Of a stretch of DNA of 64,000 bases, positions 19,073-28,205 are shown piece by piece; positions within the stretch are counted from its first letter, which is position 1; each line of letters opens with the position of its first letter. The DNA is from Ignatzschineria indica (GTDB taxonomy: Bacteria; Pseudomonadota; Gammaproteobacteria; Cardiobacteriales; Wohlfahrtiimonadaceae), in NCBI RefSeq assembly GCF_003121925.1, contig NZ_QEWR01000002.1:310001-374000 (forward strand), in the 5' to 3' direction. The notes beneath the pieces were generated by a model, which ran no database searches, was not told the DNA's origin, and saw only the letters and a program-made list of their open reading frames with translations. The translations under genes and the position numbers were made by a program.

Positions 19073-19588
19073 ATGCAAAATAGTATTCAATCACTGCAAT
19101 CATTAATCGCAAAAGAGATTACAAAAGAGAATGAGAAAGAGGATCACACTCCCTATTTAGGGGCGCTTAAAGAGGGAGAAGAACTCTCTCTTGTTCTTGG
19201 ATTTGATTTTGGAACTCAAAATTTAGGGATTGCTGTCGGAAACTGTTTAACTCAGACGGCACAACCCTTAACGATTTTAAAAGTTACCCATAATCAGCCT
19301 CGCTGGGAAGAGGTAGAAAAACTTCTCAAAGAGTGGCAACCTAATGCCTTTATTGTAGGAATGCCCTATACAAAAGATGGTACTGTTACTGAACATCTTA
19401 AGATTATTCAAAAATTTATCAATCGCCTCCATGGTCGATTTGGCCTGCCAGTTTTTATTGTCAATGAAGCTTATAGCTCACAAGAGAGTGAACGCTATCT
19501 TAAGCCATCACAACGACATAAAAAGGGGCAACTCGATGCGATCTCTGCAGCCATTATTGTTGAACGCTGGCTACAACAAGAGATTTAA
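19073..19588 (+). CDS. ruvX: RuvX/YqgF-type Holliday junction resolvase-like RNase H-fold nuclease
   Basis: YqgF-family nuclease with roles proposed in 16S rRNA 5' processing and Holliday junction cleavage (family knowledge). Catalytic acidic residues fit the fold: Asp45 in GFDFGTQNLGIAVG, the Glu in VNEAYSSQESE and the Asp in QLDAISAAIIVERWL; VGMPYTKDGT is the conserved middle block. From ATG 19073 it is 171 residues, about 33 longer than E. coli YqgF, because of an N-terminal acidic/basic extension of about 36 residues. The in-frame GTG at 19037 would add 12 more; neither has a clear ribosome site. Its usual partner yqgE is not adjacent. Confidence 0.88.
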   Translation: MQNSIQSLQSLIAKEITKENEKEDHTPYLGALKEGEELSLVLGFDFGTQNLGIAVGNCLTQTAQPLTILKVTHNQPRWEEVEKLLKEWQPNAFIVGMPYTKDGTVTEHLKIIQKFINRLHGRFGLPVFIVNEAYSSQESERYLKPSQRHKKGQLDAISAAIIVERWLQQEI

Positions 19589-19593
19589 CCCGC

Positions 19594-19623
19594 CGCAGGG
19601 CTTGTCAGTCCGTAAGTCCTGCG
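19594..19623 (+). other. GC-rich hairpin between ruvX and sstT
   Basis: 10-bp stem CGCAGGGCTT / AAGTCCTGCG (one G-U pair) with a 10-nt loop, starting 5 bp after the ruvX stop and ending 40 bp before sstT. No T-tract follows. It could be a processing site, a weak terminator or a leader element of sstT. Confidence 0.5.
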
Positions 19624-19663
19624 CTATTCTCAAAATGTCATACCATATTAGGACACTTCACAG

Positions 19664-20902
19664 ATGAAAGCTTTTTTTCAATTTATTAATTGTTTTAGTT
19701 TAGTTCAGCAGATCATCGTTGGCCTTATTTTAGGGGTTATCGTTGGTTTCTTCTTCCCTCTTCATATTGCTCAGTCAGTCGGTATTATTGGCCAATTTTT
19801 TATTGGCGCATTAAAAGCGATTGCTCCTGTTTTGATCTTTATCCTCATTATTGCGGCAATCTCTAACTACCATAAGCAGGAGAGTGGCAATGGGGCCATG
19901 CAGAAGGTGATTCTTCTCTATATTTTTGGCACCTTTCTTGCAGCATTAGTAGCAGTCTCTATCAGCTTTATCTATCCGGTTGTTGTTCCGTTAGATATTC
20001 CGGCAGCAGAAGCACGAGGACCGGCAGATATTACGGATGTTCTTCGCACACTCTTTATGAATATGGTGGATAATCCAGTTAATGCCTTAGTCACTGCTAA
20101 CTATATCGGTTTAATCTCTTGGGGTGTTCTCTTCGGTTTTGCATTAAGATCGACGAATGCATCAACTCGTAATCTCTTTCAAGATCTTGCACAATTAGTA
20201 ACAAGTGTTATTAAAAAAGTGATTCTTATTGCGCCACTCGGGGTCTTTGGTCTTGTCTCTGTCACTATTGCAGAAACAGGTTTTGAAGGGATTAAATCTT
20301 ATATTGAATTGGTCATTGTTCTCTTAGTGGCAATGGGTATCGTTGCTTTTGTAGTCAATCCACTCTTGGTCTATTGGGCTATTCGTCAAAACCCTTATCC
20401 TTTAGTATTACGTTGTATCAAAGAGAGTGGTATGACTGCCTTCTTTACTCGTAGCTCTGCAGCTAATATTCCTGTTAATATCGAGTTAAGTCGTAAACTT
20501 GGTGTTCGCGAAGAGACCTATTCTGTCTCAATTCCTCTAGGGGCGACCATCAATATGGCGGGAGCGGCGATTACTATCACAATCTTTACGCTTGCAGCGG
20601 TTCATACTCTAGGAATTGAGGTGGATTTCTTCTCTGCACTTCTTTTAAGTATTTTTGCGACAATTGGTGCTTGTGGTGCTTCAGGCGTTGCTGGCGGTTC
20701 GCTTCTTCTGATTCCGCTTGCCTGTTCTCTCTTTCAGATCGACAATGATATTGCGATGCAACTCGTTGTCATTGGCTATGTTGTTGGCGTAATTCAGGAC
20801 TCAACAGAGACCGGTTTAAACTCATCAACCGATGTTCTCTTTACAGCAGCCGCAGATTTTTCCGCAACAGGAGTTGTTCCAAAAGAAGTTTCAAATAAAT
20901 AA
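19664..20902 (+). CDS. sstT: Serine/threonine:Na+ symporter SstT
   Basis: Sodium-coupled importer of L-serine and L-threonine of the dicarboxylate/amino acid:cation symporter family (family knowledge). The 412 residues contain about eight to nine hydrophobic segments and two re-entrant regions: [15 protein letters not shown] near 264-278 (serine-rich HP1) and [17 protein letters not shown] near 336-352 (HP2). The start [16 protein letters not shown] and the C-terminal [19 protein letters not shown] are typical of SstT. ATG is preceded by AGGA about 10 nt upstream. It is followed by its own terminator. Confidence 0.95.
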   Translation: MKAFFQFINCFSLVQQIIVGLILGVIVGFFFPLHIAQSVGIIGQFFIGALKAIAPVLIFILIIAAISNYHKQESGNGAMQKVILLYIFGTFLAALVAVSISFIYPVVVPLDIPAAEARGPADITDVLRTLFMNMVDNPVNALVTANYIGLISWGVLFGFALRSTNASTRNLFQDLAQLVTSVIKKVILIAPLGVFGLVSVTIAETGFEGIKSYIELVIVLLVAMGIVAFVVNPLLVYWAIRQNPYPLVLRCIKESGMTAFFTRSSAANIPVNIELSRKLGVREETYSVSIPLGATINMAGAAITITIFTLAAVHTLGIEVDFFSALLLSIFATIGACGASGVAGGSLLLIPLACSLFQIDNDIAMQLVVIGYVVGVIQDSTETGLNSSTDVLFTAAADFSATGVVPKEVSNK

Positions 20903-20957
20903 TCATTCATATAACCATTCATGATGCCTATTGGTTGATGATGATTCTTCACAATAG

Positions 20958-20995
20958 AAGCGCTATCTTAATAAAAGATGGCGCTTTTTTTGTTG
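20958..20995 (+). terminator. Rho-independent terminator of sstT
   Basis: Stem AAGCGCTATCTT (20958-20969) / AAGATGGCGCTT with one G-U pair and a 5-nt loop, followed by TTTTTTG. Confidence 0.88.
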
Positions 20996-21412
20996 CAATA
21001 GACAATTTTCTTAAGAAGAGTCTGGAGCGGTGGGAGCCAACTATTTTGCTCTTTTCTCCGGTGCATGCCCGCTATTTGACATCAATAATGCCGAGGAAGT
21101 AGTACAGAACTGATACCATTTATAAGCGATAAGATCATTAACTGCCGGCGCGTGATCCATGGAAAAACGTGATAGTCAGAACCGGGACCTCATCAACTTC
21201 TGTTGTTTTTTGTTTCAAGAAAAATCAATTCAACAAAAATAAAAATACCCTCAATCCAGAACCATAGATTTATGGAGGATTGAGGGCATCTTTCAGTTTG
21301 TTATTGAATCTCATTAAATATGAAGAGAGTTCAATATGTTTTTGGTTTTTTGATCATTGGAGAAAAAGAGATAAAAGCTTCTCTTTAAATATGACCTATC
21401 TACAGTCCATTA
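20996..21412. other. Convergent spacer between sstT and the DEAD-box gene, with an atypical segment
   Basis: From about 21020 to 21195 the sequence is visibly richer in G+C than the surrounding spacers. On the minus strand a 39-codon open frame runs from ATG 21160 to TAG 21041 (MDHAPAVNDLIAYKWYQF...), and the same frame stays open for several codons on each side of single stop codons at the ends. It looks like a decayed coding fragment or a dispersed repeat element rather than random spacer; no family is recognised. The DEAD-box terminator follows at 21248-21286. Confidence 0.45.
21240..21286 (-). terminator. Rho-independent terminator of the DEAD-box helicase gene
   Basis: Stem CCCTCAATCC (21248-21257) / GGATTGAGGG (21277-21286), with an inner CCATA/TATGG pairing. 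In the minus direction it is followed by TATTTTTATTTTTG. Confidence 0.85.
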
Positions 21413-22870
21413 TTAGACCGCGGTACTGCGATTAGATGAACGACGCGATGGACGTGAATTACGATCTGTTGTGCTGCGACGCTCATTACGTGACTCACTA
21501 CGACGACCTTCACCGCGCGGAGCTCTATTACGATCACGATCACCACGACCTTCTGTACGGCGTGAAGAACCTTCTCTTCTACCGCCACGTGAATCGCTTC
21601 TGCGACCTGCGCCACCACCAGGACGACGACGTCCACCTCTTGGTGCGCCACGTAATGGCTCTTTCTTAGGCTCTAAACCTTCGATCACATTCGCTTTAAT
21701 CTCTAATTGAATGAAATCTTCTACTGCATCAAGAAGACGCTTATCTTTAAAATGAACAAATGTTACGGCTGTTCCTTCACGACCCGCACGACCTGTACGA
21801 CCGATACGATGAACATAATCTTCTGGCTGTCTTGGTACACCGACGTTAAAGACATGAGTAATTGTCTCGACATCGATACCACGAGCAGCAACATCTGTTG
21901 CTACAAGAATCTTGATTTTACCGCGACGGAGATTGTCGAGACAACGATTACGAACACGTTGCTGCATACCACCATGGAGGTAATCGACAGAGAGGCCCAT
22001 CTCTTTTAACTCATCTGCAATCTCTTCTGCATCAATCTGAGTTGGAACAAAGACAACAGTTTGATCAATTTTTGCATTTTCCAACCAATGAAAAAGGAGC
22101 TTCTTCTGATGTTCACGACCATCTGCCCAATGAAGGATCTGGGTAATATTCTTATTGATGGTATCTTTAGGTGAGATCTCGATACGGAGAGGATGATTCA
22201 TCATTCCTTCCGCTAATCTCATCACTTTCGGTGGGAAAGTAGCAGAGAACATCAATGTTTGACGATTATTGATACAGCTTTTATGGAGTGTTTCTAAATC
22301 TTCAGAGAAGCCCATATCGAGCATACGGTCAGCTTCATCAGCAATAAAGAAGTGGACATTATCAAAGCTAATCTCTCTCTGTTTATAAAGATCGATTAAA
22401 CGCCCAGGTGTTGCGACTAAAAGCGTAACATTTTGTAATTCACGAATTTGACGGCCATAAGGCATACCACCAACAACAGTTGCAACACGGAAATCACGAT
22501 GAGTACCTTTTAAGAGAATAGCCTCTTGTGCTACTTGTAACGCAAGCTCACGCGTTGGACACATCACAATTGCATGGGGTGCCGGCATCTTATAGGCAGG
22601 TTGACGACCACGACGACCTTTACGAGGTGCAGGACGCTCTTCAGGTGCGCTCTTCTCTTCTAGCTCTTTCGCATCCATAATTTGATGCAAAATAGGAAGG
22701 AGGAATGCTGCTGTTTTACCACTACCTGTTTGGCTTGAGACCATAACATCTTGACCACCCATTGCAACAGGTATAACACGTGTTTGCACTTCTGTTGCAC
22801 TGTCATAACCCATTTTTTGGACGGCAGCTAAGAGAATAGGATTTAAATTTAAATCAGAAAATTGAGACAT
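21413..22870 (-). CDS. DEAD-box ATP-dependent RNA helicase (RhlE-like)
   Basis: RNA helicase for ribosome assembly or mRNA turnover, often cold-induced (family knowledge). Two RecA-like domains are present: Q-motif region FSDLNLNP...TEVQ at 4-30, Walker A SQTGSGKT at 46-53, PTREL, ATPGRLIDL, the DEAD box in FIADEADRMLDMGF, SAT, then ATDVAARGIDV and HRIGRTGRAGREG. The last 75 residues are Arg/Gly/Ser-rich (GAPRGGRRRPGG and RGDRDRNRAP), an unstructured RNA-binding tail as in RhlE and relatives. The 485 residues fit RhlE; DeaD would be longer with a specific C-terminal domain. A promoter and a structured leader are visible upstream. Confidence 0.93.
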   Translation of the reverse strand: MSQFSDLNLNPILLAAVQKMGYDSATEVQTRVIPVAMGGQDVMVSSQTGSGKTAAFLLPILHQIMDAKELEEKSAPEERPAPRKGRRGRQPAYKMPAPHAIVMCPTRELALQVAQEAILLKGTHRDFRVATVVGGMPYGRQIRELQNVTLLVATPGRLIDLYKQREISFDNVHFFIADEADRMLDMGFSEDLETLHKSCINNRQTLMFSATFPPKVMRLAEGMMNHPLRIEISPKDTINKNITQILHWADGREHQKKLLFHWLENAKIDQTVVFVPTQIDAEEIADELKEMGLSVDYLHGGMQQRVRNRCLDNLRRGKIKILVATDVAARGIDVETITHVFNVGVPRQPEDYVHRIGRTGRAGREGTAVTFVHFKDKRLLDAVEDFIQLEIKANVIEGLEPKKEPLRGAPRGGRRRPGGGAGRRSDSRGGRREGSSRRTEGRGDRDRNRAPRGEGRRSESRNERRSTTDRNSRPSRRSSNRSTAV

Positions 22871-22880
22871 AAAGATACTG

Positions 22881-22901
22881 ATCCCTAACTAAGAGAGGGA
22901 T
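22881..22901 (-). promoter_or_regulatory. Hairpin over the probable ribosome-binding site of the DEAD-box helicase
   Basis: In the mRNA, ATCCCT (22901-22896) can pair with AGGGAT (22886-22881), which contains the only Shine-Dalgarno-like GGGA near the start, about 11 nt before the ATG at 22870. A second hairpin (CATAGTT/AACTATG, 22998-23014) lies upstream in the leader. Confidence 0.5.
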
Positions 22902-23040
22902 TTCCTTTTAATATAATATTTATAGGGAATGCGCTTGAACATTCAGCCAAAAACATGCATCGACCGAATCTCAAATAAGCGTCAAGTACACTTATGTCAT
23001 AGTTCTTAACTATGAACCAACAGGGCGATGAAGAGGAAAT

Positions 23041-23068
23041 ATCATACCCTCTTTCTATTTTTTTGCAA
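23041..23068 (-). promoter_or_regulatory. Predicted sigma-70 promoter of the DEAD-box helicase gene
   Basis: Minus-strand TTGCAA, 16-bp spacer and TATGAT give a promoter about 170 bp upstream of the start codon, implying a leader of roughly 165 nt. Confidence 0.6.
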
Positions 23069-23495
23069 TCTATTTTCACGCAAATAGCTTAAAATGGGGA
23101 TAACCCCATCATTATTAATGCTTTACCATTGCTTATATTTTCTTTCCTAAAGAACCCTTTCTTAAAAAAGAGAGGATAAACCTAGATAAACCTAATATAA
23201 GAGGAATTTAAGAGCGGAATTTCATTTCTAATTCATCTCTAGTTCATCTCTATTCTTGTTATAAATCATATCATTTCCCATTACAAACTAGATAAGTCTG
23301 GGACTTAATATAAGACTTCAATATGAGATATAAATATGAGCATAAGTTAAGCAAGTGTGAATACTATAGCACTATTAATGCCCCAGCCCTAAAAACTTAT
23401 TATTTATATTCTCTTAACCCACTAACCCTCTAATGACCTAATTCTTTAGCCGTCACTTTATTAGGGCTTCTTCCCCATTGAGGGGAGATTCCATC

Positions 23496-26400
23496 TTAAT
23501 GATAACTACTATTTTTGATTAAAAGATCAATTTCATCCCAAAGCTTATTGAGCCTTTTCTCTGATACCGTCATCTTAGTTCGCATCGGTTGGGCAAAGAA
23601 GGAGACAGCCATCTCTTCAATCATCCAGCGATACTCTTCTAACATCGCAGGCAACTCTTCCCTATCAGCAAAGAATTTTTGCGCTTTAAGATAATTTTGC
23701 CAATGTTGCTCAATGACGCCATTTTGCTCATTATCTCGTGTTATGTTTTGAGAAAAACGCTCAATTCTTACAACCATCGCTTCTAAAAATCGGGGAAGTT
23801 CATCTCGCCAGATCTTGGGCGTCTGACTAATAAAGTCAGGATAAATTAGACGATCTAAAGCTGCTTTTATTCGCTTCTCTGCTAACGCTCGATTCATCGG
23901 ATGAAGCTGATTGAGCGCTTCCCTTACCTCATTAACTCGCTCAAAGATGGTGACAATTAAGCGACTAAGATCGGTGGCATCAGAGACCATCTCCCGGCGC
24001 ATTTTTTCGATCACCTTCTGAAATTCCGCGGCATCTCTAGGCAGAGATGAAGATTCTTCAAGTCGATCTTTAATAATCGCTCGCATAAGATCTTCTCGCA
24101 GAAGCTCCTCATTTCCCACTTGTCGGAACATTAATGCTAATTTACCAAATTGAGGCCACTGTCTGCGCAGATATTTTACCTGTTCATGAAGTGTTTTTAA
24201 TATCAGTGTCACTAATGTGTTGAGATGCACCTCTTGAGCTGCATGAGGACGATCATAGAGCTGTTTTCGGAGCGTTAAAGGCTGCTCTTTGTCGATCAAG
24301 AGTGCAGGATACCCTTTAAGCTCGATGCCATTTCGGACGAAGCGCTCTTCTAATGCAATCTTCCACTGATCTACTGAGAAGTAGATCTGCTCTTTCGCCT
24401 CTTGATCGGATGCTATCGAGTTATCCTCTCTTCTTCTAGAGCGTGGCTGAGCATCCTCTTTTGCTCCCTTCTCCTCACTGTTTCGCGCTTTTTTCTCTTT
24501 TTTGCCGGCACCAAAACTTGAAGCAAGTTGCTGGAAGGCGTTTTCGGCTCTTCCTCTCAATTTTTGAGTCAATTGTTGAAGATCTCTCCCCTCTGCGATC
24601 GTCTTACCACCTGTATCAATTACTCGGATATTGATTCGAAGATGTTTATCGAGGAGATTTTCATCAAAGAGATGGGGCTCAATCTTAATGCCGGATCGTC
24701 GCGTTAAAAACGCTGCGATCTGAAAGTAGAGATTCCCCTCACCGAAGCTCAATTTTTCTAACATTTCATCGACAACATTAGGAAGTGGAACAAAGTTTTT
24801 ACGCAATGCTCGCGGTAGAGATCTTAAGATCTCTGTAATCTTCTCCCGCAATAATCCCGGCACGAGCCAGTCGAGACGAGTCTTATCGAGTAGATTGAGC
24901 GCTGCTAAAGGCACCATTAAGGTCATTCCATCATCTTCGGCAGCAGGATCAAAACGATAGACTGCATTAAGGCGAAGCTGACCAAAAGAGATAGTGGTGG
25001 GAAAATCCTCTAAATTGAGTTGCTCATCATTGTCTAGAATATCGGATTCGCTGAAGATCAGTGATTGATTGTTTTTAGGATTTTTACACCACTTTTCAAG
25101 TGATGCGACAGAGTAGATATCTTGTGGTAATCGCTCGTTGTACCACTCAAATAACTTCCACTCCTCAATTAAGATATCCCGGCGCCGCGTCTTCTCTTCC
25201 ATCTCAGCCACTTTTGAGATCGTCTTTCTGTTAACGCGATAAAAGGGAGCTCGCGTTTGAATCTCTCCTTCCACTAAACCTTCTCGAATTAAGAGTTCGC
25301 GAGAGATCTCTGGTTTAATGCGCCCAAAACTGACTGTACGATTTTTAATAATCGCTAAATTGAAGAGGCGGACTGTCTCATACGCCGCAGCTTGTCCTTG
25401 CTGTTTACTCCAGTGAGGTTCTGTATACTCCCGTTTGAGAAGGTGCTCTGCTAAACGCTCTAACCATTCAGGGTTGATAGCAGCATTCATGCGGGCAAAA
25501 ACTTGGCTTGTCTCTACGATCTCAAGCGACATGATCCATTTAGGCGGTTTACGGTAGAGTGCAGATCCGGGGAAGATCTTAAATTTGCGACCATTAGCAC
25601 CACTGTAGAGCTTCTCCTCCCCTAACTCCCCAATCTGATCGAGAGAGCCGACCAAAATTGCTCGATGAATCTGGTCCTCACTAAAAGAGGGGAAAAGATA
25701 CTCTCCTTCCTTAACGCCTTTAGGCTGATTTTTTTCCTCACTTTTAGGGAATGGGTTCCATTTTAAGGATAATGATTGATAGATTCCCTTCAATTGCTGA
25801 TAGAGATCGTACCATTCCCGCATACGCATAAAGTTAAGAAAGTGAGCCCGACACACTTTTCGCATCTGATTTTGGCTCTCTCTTCGAGCGCGATCTTGAT
25901 ACCATGCCCAAAGATTGAGTAACGTAATAAAATCGGAGCGCTCTTGTCTAAAGAGGCGATGCTTCTCATCAGCTTGCTGTTGAAACTCTAAAGGACGCTC
26001 CCGAGGATCTTGAATAGAGAGTCCTGCCACAAGCGCTAAAACTTCATGGCCTACCCCCTCTTTTTCACCTTGGATAATCATCGCTCCCAATTTGGAGTCG
26101 ATCGGAATTTTGGCTAAAGTCCGCCCTAATGGGGTCAATCTTCCCTCATCATTAACCGCTTTCAGCTCTTTTAAAGTCTGAAATCCTTCTCGGATCTGCC
26201 GCATCTCCGGCATCTCAACAAAGGGGAATTCCTCTGGATGACCAAGGCGGAGATGCCCCATCTGCAAGATCACCGAAGCAAGGTGGGTCCTTAAAATTTC
26301 AGGGTCTAAAAAGAGGGGACGACTATTGAAATCCTCTTCACTATAGAGGCGAATAGCGATTCCTTCCGCAACCCGCCCGCAGCGTCCTGATCGTTGATTC

Positions 26401-27572
26401 GCGGCAGCTTGTGAGATCGGCTCAATTAGGAGGCTCTGAATTCGAGATCGAGCATTGTAACGACTCACCCTTGCGACACCGGTATCGATGACATAGCGGA
26501 TACGCGGAACCGTAATTGAAGTTTCTGCAACGTTCGTTGAAAGAACAATACGACTTCTGCCTTTAGGAGAGAAGATCTTCTTCTGCTCTGCCTGACTCAA
26601 GCGTGAAAAGAGGGGCAAGATATCGTAATGACGAAATTCTTTACGAAGCAGATCAGCCGTCTCTAAGATTTCTCGCTCACCGGGTAGAAAGATTAAGATA
26701 TCCCCCTCTTTTTCGCTCTGCAGTTCATTAACGGCAGCGATAATCCCCTCTTCCATCTCAATAGGATCATTCTCCTCATCAAGATGGAGATCACGATAAC
26801 GAATCTCCACAGGATAAGTTCGGCCTGATACTTCAATAATAGGCGCCTTTTTTGGCCCACCAAAATAATTTGAAAATGTTTCAGGATCGATGGTTGCAGA
26901 GGTAATAATCAGCTTTAAATCGGGTCTTCTTGGCAGAATTTTCTTTAAAATTCCTAAAAGAAAATCGATATTAAGACTGCGCTCATGCGCCTCATCAATA
27001 ATAATCACTTCATACTGATTAAGATAACGATCATGCATTAATTCAGTTAAGAGGATTCCATCGGTCATCAGCTTTAAGACGGTTTTATCACTGATCTCCT
27101 CATTAAAACGCATCTTATAGCCGACAAAATCCCCAAGGGGTGTATCAAGCTCTTCGGCAATTCGTTCTGCAACAGAGAGCGCCGCTAAACGACGGGGCTG
27201 GGTATGACCTATAGTCCCTCTAGCCCCTAACCCCATTTCTAAGCAAAATTTGGAGAGTTGCGTTGTTTTACCGGAGCCTGTCTCACCACAAACAATTAAA
27301 ACTTGATGTGATTTCAGCGCTTCTATAATCTCTTCTCGCGCCTGATAGATCGGCAGTTCAGTCTGATAATTAAGTTCAGGAAAAGCATTTAAGCGTGCTT
27401 CTGTCTCTGAGGCTGATTGCACAATCTGCTCTTTAAGTTTTAAAACTGTCTCTTTTGAGGGCGCTCTTTCCCGTTTTAAGGCAAAAAATTGACGACGTAA
27501 CTGATGTGCTTGCTCAGTACGAATATAGGGTAAAAGGGCTTCTAATTGTGCAATCTCTTTTGGAATATCCAT
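23496..27572 (-). CDS. hrpA: ATP-dependent RNA helicase HrpA
   Basis: Large DEAH-box helicase; in E. coli it acts in mRNA processing and rescue of collided ribosomes (family knowledge). Motif I GETGSGKTTQ is at 96-105, motif II IIDEAHERSLN near 195, motif III TSATID, and motif VI is QRSGRCGRV. The helicase-associated and OB-fold regions follow, then the long HrpA-specific C-terminal region with charged helices. At 1358 residues it is slightly longer than E. coli HrpA (1300); a Lys/Glu-rich insertion (KKEKKARNSEEKGAKED) near 1035 may account for this. The slyX gene lies 104 bp upstream on the same strand. Confidence 0.96.
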   Translation of the reverse strand: MDIPKEIAQLEALLPYIRTEQAHQLRRQFFALKRERAPSKETVLKLKEQIVQSASETEARLNAFPELNYQTELPIYQAREEIIEALKSHQVLIVCGETGSGKTTQLSKFCLEMGLGARGTIGHTQPRRLAALSVAERIAEELDTPLGDFVGYKMRFNEEISDKTVLKLMTDGILLTELMHDRYLNQYEVIIIDEAHERSLNIDFLLGILKKILPRRPDLKLIITSATIDPETFSNYFGGPKKAPIIEVSGRTYPVEIRYRDLHLDEENDPIEMEEGIIAAVNELQSEKEGDILIFLPGEREILETADLLRKEFRHYDILPLFSRLSQAEQKKIFSPKGRSRIVLSTNVAETSITVPRIRYVIDTGVARVSRYNARSRIQSLLIEPISQAAANQRSGRCGRVAEGIAIRLYSEEDFNSRPLFLDPEILRTHLASVILQMGHLRLGHPEEFPFVEMPEMRQIREGFQTLKELKAVNDEGRLTPLGRTLAKIPIDSKLGAMIIQGEKEGVGHEVLALVAGLSIQDPRERPLEFQQQADEKHRLFRQERSDFITLLNLWAWYQDRARRESQNQMRKVCRAHFLNFMRMREWYDLYQQLKGIYQSLSLKWNPFPKSEEKNQPKGVKEGEYLFPSFSEDQIHRAILVGSLDQIGELGEEKLYSGANGRKFKIFPGSALYRKPPKWIMSLEIVETSQVFARMNAAINPEWLERLAEHLLKREYTEPHWSKQQGQAAAYETVRLFNLAIIKNRTVSFGRIKPEISRELLIREGLVEGEIQTRAPFYRVNRKTISKVAEMEEKTRRRDILIEEWKLFEWYNERLPQDIYSVASLEKWCKNPKNNQSLIFSESDILDNDEQLNLEDFPTTISFGQLRLNAVYRFDPAAEDDGMTLMVPLAALNLLDKTRLDWLVPGLLREKITEILRSLPRALRKNFVPLPNVVDEMLEKLSFGEGNLYFQIAAFLTRRSGIKIEPHLFDENLLDKHLRINIRVIDTGGKTIAEGRDLQQLTQKLRGRAENAFQQLASSFGAGKKEKKARNSEEKGAKEDAQPRSRRREDNSIASDQEAKEQIYFSVDQWKIALEERFVRNGIELKGYPALLIDKEQPLTLRKQLYDRPHAAQEVHLNTLVTLILKTLHEQVKYLRRQWPQFGKLALMFRQVGNEELLREDLMRAIIKDRLEESSSLPRDAAEFQKVIEKMRREMVSDATDLSRLIVTIFERVNEVREALNQLHPMNRALAEKRIKAALDRLIYPDFISQTPKIWRDELPRFLEAMVVRIERFSQNITRDNEQNGVIEQHWQNYLKAQKFFADREELPAMLEEYRWMIEEMAVSFFAQPMRTKMTVSEKRLNKLWDEIDLLIKNSSYH

Positions 27573-27645
27573 TATGCTCTTTTTTATATATTGGTGATAG
27601 TTTGTTAACAGATCGTTGGCAGCTTATCTATGGATCATTTTAAGA

Positions 27646-27680
27646 TCATTGATAATTATTGATAATCATTGATAGATCAA
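27646..27680. repeat. Imperfect repeats of ATTGATAAT before hrpA
   Basis: CATTGATAAT, TATTGATAAT and CATTGATAG follow one another at about 10-bp spacing, crossing the slyX 3' end and the slyX-hrpA spacer. Confidence 0.7.
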
Positions 27681-27955
27681 TAGTGTGGTGGGATCTCTTC
27701 TTCTGGCGTCCAGCTCTGCTCTTCACTCTTTGGCATCTCTTTTATCTTTTCTATCAATTGTTGAGAGACTCTCGTTAAACGATCGAGCATCTCCTGCTGA
27801 GCAATAATCGTTTGATTTAACAGCTCAACTGTATATTCGTGAAAAGCTTCACGACTCTCAAGTTCGTCAATACGAGCGGTGAGATCTTCGATTCTCTCTT
27901 CTAAACTTTGATCATTACGCCCATTTTTCTCTGGAGCTTCCGATATCTCTAACAT
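27677..27955 (-). CDS. slyX: SlyX family coiled-coil protein
   Basis: Small protein of unknown function; the name comes from a gene near slyD in E. coli. The 92 residues show heptad-patterned charged helix (LEERIEDLTARIDELES, then VELLNQTIIAQQEMLDRLTRVSQQLIEKIKEM) and the characteristic family ending PPHY. About 16 extra N-terminal residues precede the part that aligns with E. coli SlyX. It sits upstream of hrpA on the same strand and may be cotranscribed with it. Confidence 0.88.
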   Translation of the reverse strand: MLEISEAPEKNGRNDQSLEERIEDLTARIDELESREAFHEYTVELLNQTIIAQQEMLDRLTRVSQQLIEKIKEMPKSEEQSWTPEEEIPPHY

Positions 27956-28045
27956 CTTTTGATTCCCTTCTTTACTGATTCTATAAGATCATTCACTCAA
28001 ATTAATGGAGATATGATAGCAAGAACGATGGAGAAATTATGGAAT

Positions 28046-28080
28046 AAAAAAAGCCGAACTTCTATAAAAGTTCGGCTTTT
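28046..28080 (-). terminator. Terminator after tRNA-Gly copy 1
   Basis: Stem AAGCCGAACTT (28051-28061) / AAGTTCGGCTT (28068-28078), flanked by A-run and T-run, so it could work in both directions. It lies 8 bp beyond the 3' end of the tRNA. Confidence 0.9.
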
Positions 28081-28087
28081 AATAATT

Positions 28088-28163
<76 letters not shown>

Positions 28164-28177
28164 AAAAGAGGAATACA

Positions 28178-28205
28178 ATTATAAGGTAAAATTAAAATCT
28201 GTCAA
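28178..28205 (-). promoter_or_regulatory. Consensus promoter of tRNA-Gly copy 1
   Basis: Perfect TTGACA and TATAAT hexamers (minus strand) separated by 16 bp; the -10 element is 14 bp from the tRNA 5' end. Confidence 0.88.

Larger units (their letters stand above)
22871..23495. other. Spacer between hrpA and the DEAD-box gene
   Basis: This 625-bp stretch contains the helicase leader and promoter (about 22871-23068). Beyond that it is AT-rich and holds two short arrays: GATAAACCTA x2 exact (23175-23194) and an 11-bp unit TTCATCTCTAG x3 imperfect (23221-23253). Downstream of hrpA near 23474-23490 a weak CCCC-loop-GGGG hairpin could end its transcript. No gene is seen. Confidence 0.55.

Noticed and set aside
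21400-21710. Several open frames over the C-terminal part of the DEAD-box gene
   Set aside because: They are shadows of the Arg/Gly/Ser-rich tail, whose GC-rich codons leave other frames open.
22885-23079. Minus-strand 64-codon open frame upstream of the DEAD-box gene
   Set aside because: It coincides with the predicted leader and promoter, lacks a ribosome site and has no recognisable sequence.
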